Part shown: positions 7,371 through 14,247 of the stretch, piece by piece
Layout of the letters: every line of letters begins with the position of its first letter
How positions within the stretch are numbered: position 1 is the stretch's first letter
From: Clostridiales bacterium
Lineage (GTDB): Bacteria; Bacillota; Clostridia; Christensenellales; Aristaeellaceae
Reading direction: 5' to 3'
DNA length: 16,422 bases
NCBI GenBank assembly: GCA_012522875.1
Contig: JAAYJP010000243.1
Coordinates: 1-16,422, forward strand
Notes under the pieces: generated by a model
What the model was told of the DNA's origin: nothing
The model's database searches: none
Seen by the model: the letters and a program-made list of their open reading frames with translations, nothing else
Position numbers and translations under genes: made by a program

Positions 7371-8314
7371 GCTGATGCCTCCTTTTGCCGGCTGGCCGCT
7401 ACCTTGTTGGCCCACTGCAGGTGCTTGGTCTTTACATAGGCTGTGCTTTGCACATCCGAGACCATGGCGCTGCGCTTCACCCGGGTATTGCCCTTTTCGT
7501 CTTTCTCAAGTCTCAGGTCGATCATCAGAAGCCCATGCTCCTGGCAGTCTGCCAGGGCGCGGCAACGGCCCGGCTCCATCATGACATAGCCCTCCGGGAC
7601 ATCCGCTCGCTTGCCGCAGACGGGGCAATTGGGCTGTTGGGCGGGCTTGCTGATGATGGCCTGGGCCAGTGTGGAGAAGCGAAGGGTATCCGTTTTTCCT
7701 TGCTGACGCGTTTGTATCTGGCCAAAAGTGCGCACGGTCTGGGGATGGTTCAGAAGCGCCTTGGGGTCGGGAAAGCGCTGGAATACCAAGGCAGTATAGT
7801 AGGCATCATCCACGGCAGAGTGGAAAGGATGTTCGGCAGTGGGCCGGATGCCCATGGCATTCATGGCGTTTTTCAGCCCGGCACGATTTTTTGTCTCCCC
7901 TGAAATATCTCCAAAAAGGCGTTGCAGGTCATACACTGGGGGAATGGGGTGGCCCTTGACGAAAAACGCGATATTCTGATGGAGGACAGATATGTCATCA
8001 CAACCCCAGGTGGACAGCGCGATATCCTCCCCACACCAGTCGACAAAGCGCGAAAAAGCCTGGCTGAAATCGGGCGCGCCGTCCAGGTCCTCCTGCCGGA
8101 TGCCGGTGATGCGGGAAATGCGGGGGTGAAGCTTAATATAATTGGCCGGTGCAACAAACTGGTTGAAGGAGCCGCGCATGCGCATGGCTTCATCCAATTT
8201 GACAGCGCCAATCTGTATTACCTCAAACATCAGTTGGTTGCCCAGGCGCCGGTAAGGCGCGCTGCGGTGGGAGAGCGGCTGGTTCCATTCCAGATCCATG
8301 ACGATATAGTGCAT
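7367..8314 (-). CDS. DnaQ-like DEDDh 3'-5' exonuclease with C-terminal zinc ribbon
   Basis: A 315-residue exonuclease. The N-terminal domain (1-185) shows the DEDDh residues: D7 and E9 in VMDLEWN, an Asp at 106/107 in WGCDDISVL, and H165 with D170 in HSAVDDA. A spacing of four between His and Asp marks the DEDDh type, as in KapD/ERI1-like RNA-trimming or ssDNA nucleases. Residues 230-260 carry CPVC, then C251, C257 and H260, consistent with a zinc-binding module that could contact nucleic acid. The ATG at 8314 follows CCAGGAG at five bases; the gap from the flavoprotein gene is 17 bases. Expected to act in the cytosol on single-stranded DNA or RNA. Whether the substrate is RNA or DNA cannot be told from sequence. 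Confidence 0.87.
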   Translation of the reverse strand: MHYIVMDLEWNQPLSHRSAPYRRLGNQLMFEVIQIGAVKLDEAMRMRGSFNQFVAPANYIKLHPRISRITGIRQEDLDGAPDFSQAFSRFVDWCGEDIALSTWGCDDISVLHQNIAFFVKGHPIPPVYDLQRLFGDISGETKNRAGLKNAMNAMGIRPTAEHPFHSAVDDAYYTALVFQRFPDPKALLNHPQTVRTFGQIQTRQQGKTDTLRFSTLAQAIISKPAQQPNCPVCGKRADVPEGYVMMEPGRCRALADCQEHGLLMIDLRLEKDEKGNTRVKRSAMVSDVQSTAYVKTKHLQWANKVAASRQKEASA

Positions 8315-8331
8315 ACAATCTCCTGGTTTTC

Positions 8332-9582
8332 CTAAATCATTTGTTGGCTTTCGGCAGCGCTGGCGCCCGCCAGCGCGCCGGTCGCAAAGGCAATATGCAG
8401 GTTGAAGCCGCCGGTAAAGGCATCCACATCAATGATTTCCCCTGCAAAATAGAGTCCCGGCAATTGCTTTGATTCCATAGTGGAGGGTGAAATATCCTTA
8501 ACGGACACACCGCCCCGGGTGACCACGGCCTGGGAAACGGGGCCCGGACCTGTGAGAGACAGGGGCAGGCGCTTCATGCCATCTATCAGCTTGGCCCGCT
8601 CAGCCGCCGTTAGCTGGCTTAGCTTTTTTTCGCCCTCCACCTGGCAGAGCAAAGGAAATGCTTTGGCCAGGCTTACGGGCAGGTACTCCGGCAGGAGGGT
8701 GCCTAATTGCCTGCGCCCGCTTTCGGAAATATCCCGGTTCAGCCGGTCGAGGAGGGTCTGTCGGCTGAGGGCCGGTTTCAGGTCCACCCAGGCGGACACT
8801 TTCTGCCAGGCGCTCCCCGCCAGCACGCTGCTTAAAGTGAGTGCCAGAGGGCCGGAGATGCCCGTGTGGGTGAAAAGCAACTCCCCCTGCCGTGCAAAGC
8901 GCACTTTGCCGCCGACTGCAGCGTGAAGCGCAACATTCTTAAGCGTCAGGCCCTGCACCTTGCCCACCCAGGGGTCAGACACCTCAAGCCCCACCAGGGC
9001 TCCTGCAAGCTCGCCCACCGTGTGCCCCAGTTCTCTGGCCATCCGGTGTCCCTCGCCGCGGGAGCCGGTAACCGGATAGGTAACCCCACCGGTGGCCAGC
9101 ACCACGGTTTTGGCCGTGATGAGATTGCCGTCAGGAAGCCGAACGCCTGCGGCCTTGCCGTTCTCCGCCACAACCTCCAGTACCGGACAGTGCAGGCGCA
9201 CTTCATCAGCCGTCAGCCCATGGGCGAGCGCCTTGATTACGTCCGATGCTTTCTGCGAGGCAGGAAACACCCGACCGCCCCGTTCCACCAAGGTTTCGCA
9301 GCCCAGTTTCCCAAGCCAGTCCCTCAGGCCTTCCGGAGACAAAAAAGAAAGTGCCGCGTACAAAAACCGGGGGTTGCGCGGCACATTGGCGAGGAAGTCT
9401 TCAAGCCCTGCCTGGTTTGTAACATTACACCGGCCCTTTCCAGTGATGTAAAGCTTTTTGCCCAGTTTCTCATTTTGCTCAAGCAGCAGGACGCTGACGC
9501 CTCTTCCCTTTGCATAAAGCGCGGCCGCCATGCCCGCCGGGCCGCCGCCCACCACGAGGACATCGGGTCCAGGATTCCTCAT
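8332..9582 (-). CDS. HI0933/YhiN-family FAD-dependent oxidoreductase
   Basis: A 416-residue flavoprotein of the HI0933 (BaiN/YhiN-type) family. The N-terminal dinucleotide-binding loop GGGPAG lies at 12-17, the family signature KKLYITGKGRCNVTN at 42-56, and an ATGG motif follows in the FAD domain. The C-terminal signature includes LYFAGE, DVDAFTGGFN and ATG, closing the FAD site. Length is normal for the family. The start is ATG at 9582, sharing ATGA with the surE stop. There is no clear Shine-Dalgarno, so translation probably depends on coupling to surE. Members have been described as reducing unsaturated steroid intermediates (BaiN) but most are of unknown substrate, and nothing here points to bile acids. 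Soluble; no membrane segment. Confidence 0.92.
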   Translation of the reverse strand: MRNPGPDVLVVGGGPAGMAAALYAKGRGVSVLLLEQNEKLGKKLYITGKGRCNVTNQAGLEDFLANVPRNPRFLYAALSFLSPEGLRDWLGKLGCETLVERGGRVFPASQKASDVIKALAHGLTADEVRLHCPVLEVVAENGKAAGVRLPDGNLITAKTVVLATGGVTYPVTGSRGEGHRMARELGHTVGELAGALVGLEVSDPWVGKVQGLTLKNVALHAAVGGKVRFARQGELLFTHTGISGPLALTLSSVLAGSAWQKVSAWVDLKPALSRQTLLDRLNRDISESGRRQLGTLLPEYLPVSLAKAFPLLCQVEGEKKLSQLTAAERAKLIDGMKRLPLSLTGPGPVSQAVVTRGGVSVKDISPSTMESKQLPGLYFAGEIIDVDAFTGGFNLHIAFATGALAGASAAESQQMI

Positions 9583-10322
9583 AGCATGGGGCGGTAGAGA
9601 TCGTTGTGGTTCCTGAAGCCGCCCACGAAGGAAACCGTCATGTAACCCTCCATCAACAGCGCCAGGTCACTTCCTGGCTCTGGCAGCTCATACCTGATCC
9701 CGTCTTCCAGCCAGAAATATTTGATGCCACGGGGGTTGACCCGCTCCTCATAGTCGTCCAGAAAATAGGCTTCGCTGATGGGTGCGATCTTGGCGGATTT
9801 TACCTCGCCCCGGGGAAGCGCTGGGCCATTTAGGTTGCAGAAGGTGAGGCGCGGCATAGGCCGGCGCAGGATATACGCCATGATCACCAGCGCCTGTTCG
9901 GCCAGATGGGTGCGCATGTCCTCATCAGCACCCACACCGATGGAGATGGCCATGCTGGGAAGGTTTAGCATCGCGGCTTCCCTGGCTGCGGCTGCGGTGC
10001 CGGAATAAAACAGCGCTGTTCCCACATTCTCCCCATCGTTAATGCCCGAGAGGCAGAAATCAAAGGGCTTGTCGCTCAGCCGCCTGCCGATGCGCACGCA
10101 GTCTACCGGGGACCCCTCTACGGCGTAAGCAGAAAAGCCATCGTCCAGGTGACGCTCACGTACCATCAGGCTTTGGATGATGGTGAGCCGGTGGCCCGCC
10201 GCGCTCTGCTGGGTGGCAGGGGCTGAAACCAGCACCTCATGTCCGGCGGCGGCGGCGGTTTTGGCCAGGGTCAGGATTCCTGGTGCATCAACGCCATCGT
10301 CGTTGGTTACAAGCAGTCGCAT
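9579..10322 (-). CDS. surE: 5'/3'-nucleotidase SurE
   Basis: A 247-residue SurE, a metal-dependent phosphatase removing phosphate from nucleoside 5'- and 3'-monophosphates, linked to stress survival. The N terminus has TNDDG with the metal-binding D8 and D9. Other ligands are S40 in SAPATQQSAAG and N95 in SGINDGENVG; GSPVDCVRIG (70-79) and YSGTAAAARE are also typical. The start is ATG at 10322 after AAAGGA at a six-base spacing. A longer in-frame reading to 10667 would run through the divergent promoter and antisense to traX and lacks homology. First gene of a unit that also holds the flavoprotein, exonuclease and nucleoside kinase, a nucleotide-turnover set. A palindrome sits between its probable promoter and the start codon. 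Confidence 0.95.
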   Translation of the reverse strand: MRLLVTNDDGVDAPGILTLAKTAAAAGHEVLVSAPATQQSAAGHRLTIIQSLMVRERHLDDGFSAYAVEGSPVDCVRIGRRLSDKPFDFCLSGINDGENVGTALFYSGTAAAAREAAMLNLPSMAISIGVGADEDMRTHLAEQALVIMAYILRRPMPRLTFCNLNGPALPRGEVKSAKIAPISEAYFLDDYEERVNPRGIKYFWLEDGIRYELPEPGSDLALLMEGYMTVSFVGGFRNHNDLYRPML

Positions 10323-10359
10323 AGGCTGTCCTTTCAGTCGATAAGAGTCCCCGAAGCAT

Positions 10360-10373
10360 GCGCTTCCAAGCGC
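10360..10373. repeat. Inverted repeat at the surE transcript start (candidate operator)
   Basis: GCGCTTCCAAGCGC is a perfect six-base inverted repeat around a two-base centre. An overlapping one, GAAGC-ATGC-GCTTC, occupies 10353-10366. Both lie just downstream of the candidate surE -10, over the expected transcript start and 30-50 bases before the surE ATG. A repressor site or a small leader hairpin are both possible. Confidence 0.45.
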
Positions 10374-10374
10374 T

Positions 10375-10403
10375 ATCCTATCATATATACCCCCAATCAT
10401 CAA
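10375..10403 (-). promoter_or_regulatory. Candidate promoter for the surE operon
   Basis: On the minus strand TTGATG (10403-10398) and TAGGAT (10380-10375) are 17 bases apart, each four of six to consensus. An overlapping TATGAT (10385-10380) is an alternative -10 with a weaker -35. It lies back to back with the candidate traX promoter. Confidence 0.45.
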
Positions 10404-10413
10404 GATAAGCCGC

Positions 10414-10442
10414 TTGTAGGATGCCGCCCGGTGGCTTATACT
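10414..10442 (+). promoter_or_regulatory. Candidate promoter for the traX operon
   Basis: TTGTAG (10414-10419) and TATACT (10437-10442) with a 17-base spacer. The -10 is five of six; the -35 keeps only TTG. The transcript would start close to 10449, giving a very short leader that begins at the Shine-Dalgarno. Confidence 0.4.
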
Positions 10443-10449
10443 GCTGGGC

Positions 10450-10457
10450 GAGGTGAT
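10450..10457 (+). promoter_or_regulatory. Shine-Dalgarno deciding the traX start
   Basis: GAGGTGAT is fully complementary to the anti-Shine-Dalgarno end of 16S rRNA. It ends four bases before the ATG at 10462, and would overlap the alternative GTG at 10453, so the ATG is preferred. Confidence 0.65.
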
Positions 10458-10461
10458 ATTG

Positions 10462-11214
10462 ATGCGGGAGAAGGTGCCGGGGAGCCTGGCCGCCCCCAAC
10501 ACGGACCATGGGCTCATCCAGGTGGTGGCGATTGTCACGATGGTCATCGACCATGTCGGTGCCATATTTTTTCCTGGCTTGATGTTCCTTCGGGTCATTG
10601 GGCGCATCGCCTTCCCGCTGTTCTGCTGGGGAATCGCGGTGGGCGCCGCCAGGACCAGGAACTTCACGCGATATGCGCTCAGGCTTTTGGCCCTGGGGAT
10701 AATCGCCCAGCCTTTCTATATGCTGGCGCTTAACCATACCTGGACGCAGCTGAACGTGCTCGCCACATTGCTCCTGGGCCTAATTGCCATCCGGGGGATG
10801 CAGATGCGGCGGTATGGTTCCGCCGTATGGGCGCCGGCCGTCTGTCTGGTGGTGGCCACAGCCGTCACCATGGACTATGGCTGGCAGGGGGTGCTGCTGA
10901 TTATCCTCATGTACCTGGCGCGGCATACCCGGGGGGGGCTCATGGCACTGATGGTAAGCTTCTGCCTTCTGTGGGGCGCCGGTTCCTTCGCCGTTTTCCG
11001 GGGAGTCAGCATGGACAGCGGCTTCCCCATGCTGGACCGTGCCGTCAACTCCCATATTTCCCGTATCAGCCTCCAGTTTCTGGCTATCCTGGCGATGCCG
11101 CTGCTGATGGCAAAAACAGAAAGCGGCATTCGCCTTCCCAAATGGCTCAGTTATGCCGCCTACCCCGGGCACCTTCTAATTCTATGGCTGATCAAACTGT
11201 TGGTACAGGGATGA
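10462..11214 (+). CDS. TraX family membrane protein (putative acyl/acetyltransferase)
   Basis: A 250-residue integral membrane protein of the TraX family. The namesake is the F-plasmid protein needed for N-terminal acetylation of pilin; chromosomal copies are frequent in Firmicutes and of unclear role. Visible marks are HGLIQVVAIVTMVIDHVG (16-33), FLRVIGRIAFPLFCWG (42-57), the central NHTWTQLNVL (91-100) and YAAYPGHLLILWLI (231-244). About seven to eight hydrophobic segments span the protein. The membrane-buried His and Asp of VIDH (28-31) and the Arg of RIGR-type FLRVIGR are the likely functional residues. Start at ATG 10462 chosen from the Shine-Dalgarno at 10450-10457. The stop overlaps the start of the solute-binding protein (ATGA), so the two are probably coupled. 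No conjugation or pilin genes are nearby, arguing against a transfer role. Confidence 0.85.
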   Translation: MREKVPGSLAAPNTDHGLIQVVAIVTMVIDHVGAIFFPGLMFLRVIGRIAFPLFCWGIAVGAARTRNFTRYALRLLALGIIAQPFYMLALNHTWTQLNVLATLLLGLIAIRGMQMRRYGSAVWAPAVCLVVATAVTMDYGWQGVLLIILMYLARHTRGGLMALMVSFCLLWGAGSFAVFRGVSMDSGFPMLDRAVNSHISRISLQFLAILAMPLLMAKTESGIRLPKWLSYAAYPGHLLILWLIKLLVQG

Positions 11215-12749
11215 ATGATTGGATGATTAAAAGGTTTTTAACGCGAATACTGGCTTTGCTGTCTTTGGCAGCGCTTATGGCTGGTGCAATAATACCAGCT
11301 TTTGCGGACGACCTGGTGATGATGGGCTTTGATGATGCCTCGCTCAACCGGGACTGGGCCAATAACCGCTTTTTCTCCCATATGGCAGAGAAAACAGGAC
11401 TCACCTTTACCTTCCGCCAGTATTCGGATGAGCAAGCCTACCATGATGCGCTTATGGCCATGGCTACAAGCCAGGATAATCCGGATGTGCTTTTCAAGGC
11501 ATCGCTTTCCCCTGCGCAGGCCCTGATGCTGACGGAGCAGGGTGTGCTGATGGATCTGGCGCCCCTTCTCAAGGAACATTGCCCCAACCTGGTGGCAATG
11601 ATGGAAAAGCAACCACTGATTCACCAGGCTGTTACACTGCCGGGCGGGAAGATCGCTGCGCTGCCTTTTGTGGAGACGGCTCCGGCACAGAATGTGCTGT
11701 GGATCAACAAAGCCTGGCTTGATATGCTGGGCCTTGAGATACCAAAAGACTACCTGGAGTTTGAAAAGGTGCTCAAGGCCTTCAAATCCCGCGACCCCAA
11801 CCGCAACGGCAGGGCGGACGAGGTGCCGCTGTCCTTCCTGGGCGCCTATGATTTAAAATACCTGGCCCATGCCTTTGGCCTGGTGGGCAATGACTTCAAC
11901 CTCTTTACCGACGCAGGTTTGGTGCGTTTTGTGCCCGGGGAAGAGGCGTTTACGGCCTTCATCACATGGTGCCGGGGCTTATATCAAGAGGGGCTTCTGG
12001 CCCGCGATGGCTTTTCCACCGCGGACGCCTTAAGGCGTGTAACGGATGAAAAAGCGGCCAACACCTTTGGCGCATTCTTTTCTCCCTTGCCCAGTTACCT
12101 GGTGCCCCTGGCGTGGGGGGAGCAGTATGTGGCGCTTCAGCCCCTTGAGTACAATGGGGAGCGGTCTTACCGGCCCATCGCCCAGCCGGTGATCACGGGG
12201 ACTTTTGCGCTCACGACTGCCTGCCGGGATGTGGCAGGTGCCCTCAATTGGGTGGACACCCTGTACACCCGGGAAGGCGCGGTCCTTGCCGCCATCGGCA
12301 AGGAGGGATTGGACTATGTGGTGGACGGGGATGGAAGCTGGCGGAGCGTGCCCGGTATCAGCGATGCCAGGTACCAGGCCGACGCTGTCATCGCTTCCGG
12401 GACTGCCATCCCTGGCATTTCCAGCGATGCTTTCCAGCGCCGCTATACTGACCCGGTAATCAGGAATATCTCTGAGCAGGTTGACATCGTGACGGGCGCG
12501 GTCAACAGTCCTTTCCCCGCTTTTTCATTAAGCGCTGAAGAAGAAGCGGCTGTTGCCCCGCTTCAGGAAGCGATTGGACGCTATGTTGATGAGTCCATTG
12601 CCCGGTTTGTGCTGGGAGAGTGGGATGTCAGCGATGAGCAATTTGCCGTATTTGATCAGAGGCTTCAGGAACTGGGGCTAAAGGAGTTTCTGTCATTCTG
12701 GCAGACAATTTATGAACGCACGGAGGGGATCATCGAAGATGGACTATGA
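11211..12749 (+). CDS. Extracellular solute-binding protein (carbohydrate ABC transporter type)
   Basis: About 512 residues. The N terminus has charged residues, a hydrophobic stretch (11-27) and a likely signal peptidase I site after AFA (31-33 region, before DD). There is no lipobox cysteine, which is unusual for a Gram-positive binding protein that must stay at the cell surface. The body resembles family 1 (LplA-like, oligosaccharide/sugar) binding proteins: LPFVETAPAQNVLWINKAWLDMLGL-type region at about 151-175, and an EF-hand-like loop DPNRNGRADE (195-204) typical of this group. The start is ATG at 11211, sharing ATGA with traX; ATG at 11223 is an alternative. Longer in-frame readings lie inside traX and are rejected. 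No permease or ATPase is encoded alongside; instead it is followed, with an 11-base overlap, by a galactokinase-like gene. Sugar binding is likely; the exact ligand and transporter are unknown. Confidence 0.85.
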   Translation: MNDWMIKRFLTRILALLSLAALMAGAIIPAFADDLVMMGFDDASLNRDWANNRFFSHMAEKTGLTFTFRQYSDEQAYHDALMAMATSQDNPDVLFKASLSPAQALMLTEQGVLMDLAPLLKEHCPNLVAMMEKQPLIHQAVTLPGGKIAALPFVETAPAQNVLWINKAWLDMLGLEIPKDYLEFEKVLKAFKSRDPNRNGRADEVPLSFLGAYDLKYLAHAFGLVGNDFNLFTDAGLVRFVPGEEAFTAFITWCRGLYQEGLLARDGFSTADALRRVTDEKAANTFGAFFSPLPSYLVPLAWGEQYVALQPLEYNGERSYRPIAQPVITGTFALTTACRDVAGALNWVDTLYTREGAVLAAIGKEGLDYVVDGDGSWRSVPGISDARYQADAVIASGTAIPGISSDAFQRRYTDPVIRNISEQVDIVTGAVNSPFPAFSLSAEEEAAVAPLQEAIGRYVDESIARFVLGEWDVSDEQFAVFDQRLQELGLKEFLSFWQTIYERTEGIIEDGL

Positions 12750-14031
12750 GGGCTACCGCCGCTGGCTGAACTCAGCCGCCGGGCAAATACTGCTTGGCCA
12801 GCTATACGGACGGGACGAAAGCGCCTTGCGTGCGCAGACTGCCCGTTACGAAAAGCTTTTGAACAGCCACCGGGCGGCTTATGGCGCGGGAGAAGGCATT
12901 TGCCTTATCTCCGCTCCTGGCCGGACGGAGATTGTCGGCAACCACACTGACCACAACCGCGGCCGCGTGCTGGCCGCTGCGGTGAATCTGGACACACTGG
13001 CTTTGGCTTCACCCCGGGGCGACCTGGTTGTGCGCCTGATAAGCGAGGGTTACGCTCCCCTGACATTGGATTTGGGACAGCTTGAGCCTAAGCCAGGGGA
13101 GAACGGTACTACCGCCGCGCTCATCCGGGGGGTTGCGGACAGGATGTCAGCGCTGGGGTTTGTGATCGGCGGTTTTAACGCCGTGGTTACCTCTCAGGTG
13201 ATGCCTGGCTCCGGCCTTTCCTCCTCTGCTGCTTTTGAGGTGGCGATAGCGGCGGTTTTTGACGCGCTGTTCAATGGTTTTAACATGGGTGCTGGGCTTC
13301 GCGCGCAGGTGGGACAGTACGCGGAGAATGTTCATTTCGGCAAGCCATCAGGCCTGATGGACCAGATGGCTTCCTCTGTGGGCGGCCTGGTGGCCATGGA
13401 CTTTGCCAAAGACAGCCCGGAAGTCGAAGCCCTCTCGTTTTCGTTTGCCGCCTCCGGCTTCCGTCTGGTCGTTGCAGACACCCGGGGCAATCATGGTGAC
13501 CTGACCCCGGCATACAGCGCTATCCAGTCTGAGATGCAGGCGGCAGCCCGGGCCATGGGCGCTCATGTGCTGCGGGAGCGGGGCAAGGAGGATTTTATTC
13601 GGCAGCTGCCAGAGATCAGAGAAAAGGCCGGGGATCGGGCGGTTTTGCGCGCGCTTCATTTCTACAATGAGAATGAACGGGTGGGCCAGGCTGTGGCAGC
13701 GCTGGAGGCAGCGGACCTGGATCAGTTCTTTTCCAGGGTCACGGAAAGTGGCCTGTCCTCCTGGATGCTGCTGCAGAATCTCTACGCCGAACCCAAAGCC
13801 CAGCCCTTGGCGCTGGCGCTGGCTGTTGCCCGGGAAGTGCTGAAAAGCGAAGGCGCATGCCGGGTCCATGGAGGTGGTTTCGCCGGTACCACGCTGAACT
13901 TTGTGCCATCGGACAAGTTGGAGGAGTTCACCCGGCGCATGGACAGCCTCTTTGGCCCGGGAAGCTGTTATGTGCTGGATGTCAGGGCAGTGGGCGCGAC
14001 CCTGGCAGGGCCGGCGCTTGACAGCCTGTAA
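12739..14031 (+). CDS. Galactokinase family protein (GHMP kinase)
   Basis: A 430-residue GHMP sugar kinase, expected to phosphorylate galactose or a related sugar at C1 with ATP. Motif 1, APGRTEIVGNHTDHNRG (59-75), keeps the catalytic Arg62 plus His69 and Asp71, but the Glu of the classical GEHTDY is Asn68. Motif 2 is MPGSGLSSSAA (155-165); the catalytic Asp is D208 in GLMDQMAS; motif 3 is RVHGGGFAGT (375-384). Length is slightly above classical GalK (about 390). The ATG at 12739 lies ten bases after GGAGGGG within the solute-binding gene and overlaps its end by 11 bases. No galE, galT or lacZ is nearby. The variant motif, common in clostridial relatives, leaves the natural sugar open. The last codons contain the promoter of the downstream ribU unit. 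Confidence 0.88.
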   Translation: MDYEGYRRWLNSAAGQILLGQLYGRDESALRAQTARYEKLLNSHRAAYGAGEGICLISAPGRTEIVGNHTDHNRGRVLAAAVNLDTLALASPRGDLVVRLISEGYAPLTLDLGQLEPKPGENGTTAALIRGVADRMSALGFVIGGFNAVVTSQVMPGSGLSSSAAFEVAIAAVFDALFNGFNMGAGLRAQVGQYAENVHFGKPSGLMDQMASSVGGLVAMDFAKDSPEVEALSFSFAASGFRLVVADTRGNHGDLTPAYSAIQSEMQAAARAMGAHVLRERGKEDFIRQLPEIREKAGDRAVLRALHFYNENERVGQAVAALEAADLDQFFSRVTESGLSSWMLLQNLYAEPKAQPLALALAVAREVLKSEGACRVHGGGFAGTTLNFVPSDKLEEFTRRMDSLFGPGSCYVLDVRAVGATLAGPALDSL

Positions 14032-14046
14032 CGGACGATGTAGGAT
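14018..14046 (+). promoter_or_regulatory. Sigma-A-type promoter for the FMN riboswitch/ribU transcript
   Basis: A perfect TTGACA (14018-14023), lying within the last codons of the galactokinase gene, is followed after exactly 17 bases by TAGGAT (14041-14046). Transcription would begin near 14053, about 14 bases before the riboswitch, as expected for a leader starting just ahead of P1. Confidence 0.7.
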
Positions 14047-14066
14047 GGCGGCAGTTCCATAGAATG

Positions 14067-14175
14067 TGCCTTCAGGGCGGGGTGCAAGTCCCCACCGGCG
14101 GAAAAAGCCCGCGAGCCGTATGGCTGACATGGTGAGATTCCATGGCCGACAGTATAGTCTGGATGAAAGAAGGCA
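14067..14175 (+). ncRNA. FMN riboswitch (RFN element)
   Basis: The conserved blocks of the RFN element occur in order: the P1 strand TGCCTTC (14067-14073), AGGGCGGGGTGCAAGTCCCC, ACCGGCGG, AAAGCCCGCGAGCC, GGTGAGATTCCATGGCCGAC, AGTATAGTCTGGATG and the closing P1 strand GAAGGCA (14169-14175), perfectly complementary to the first. It binds flavin mononucleotide and lowers expression of riboflavin genes when FMN is plentiful. It stands directly before ribU. The expression platform is the 14176-14247 stretch. Confidence 0.97.
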
Positions 14176-14247
14176 GGCAATAGACTAATTTGCCGCACTC
14201 GCCCTGGACACTTCGCCGGGGCGATTTCACGATTGGGAGGCAAAACC
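14176..14247 (+). promoter_or_regulatory. Riboswitch expression platform with competing helices and ribU Shine-Dalgarno
   Basis: Three pairings are visible. GGCAA (14176-14180) can pair with TTGCC (14190-14194). TTTGCC (14189-14194) can instead pair perfectly with GGCAAA (14239-14244), which overlaps the end of the Shine-Dalgarno GGGAGG (14235-14240). Between them an eight-pair GC-rich hairpin forms from 14200-14207 and 14216-14223 with one G-U pair. That hairpin is followed only by ATTT, not a real U-run, so it is a poor intrinsic terminator. The layout suggests control of translation rather than of termination; this is inference from base pairing by eye. Confidence 0.5.

Noticed and set aside
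10323..10667. A 115-residue N-terminal extension of surE
   Set aside because: It runs through the divergent promoter region and antisense to traX. The SurE N terminus with TNDDG begins exactly at 10322 behind a good Shine-Dalgarno.
10827..11210. A 128-residue N-terminal extension of the solute-binding protein reading frame
   Set aside because: It lies inside traX in another frame, is of low-complexity Gly/Pro/Arg-rich type, and would bury the clear signal peptide that begins at 11211.
10462..11214. TraX as evidence of a conjugative element
   Set aside because: No relaxase, type IV secretion, pilin, integrase or direct repeats are present. Chromosomal TraX-family genes are widespread in Firmicutes.
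13348..14130. A 260-codon minus-strand open frame over the galactokinase gene
   Set aside because: Antisense shadow of a GC-rich gene. No recognisable domain, and it would run through the riboswitch leader.
14200..14228. Intrinsic terminator of the FMN riboswitch
   Set aside because: The hairpin is strong, but only ATTT follows, so I did not call a terminator; it is described as part of the expression platform instead.
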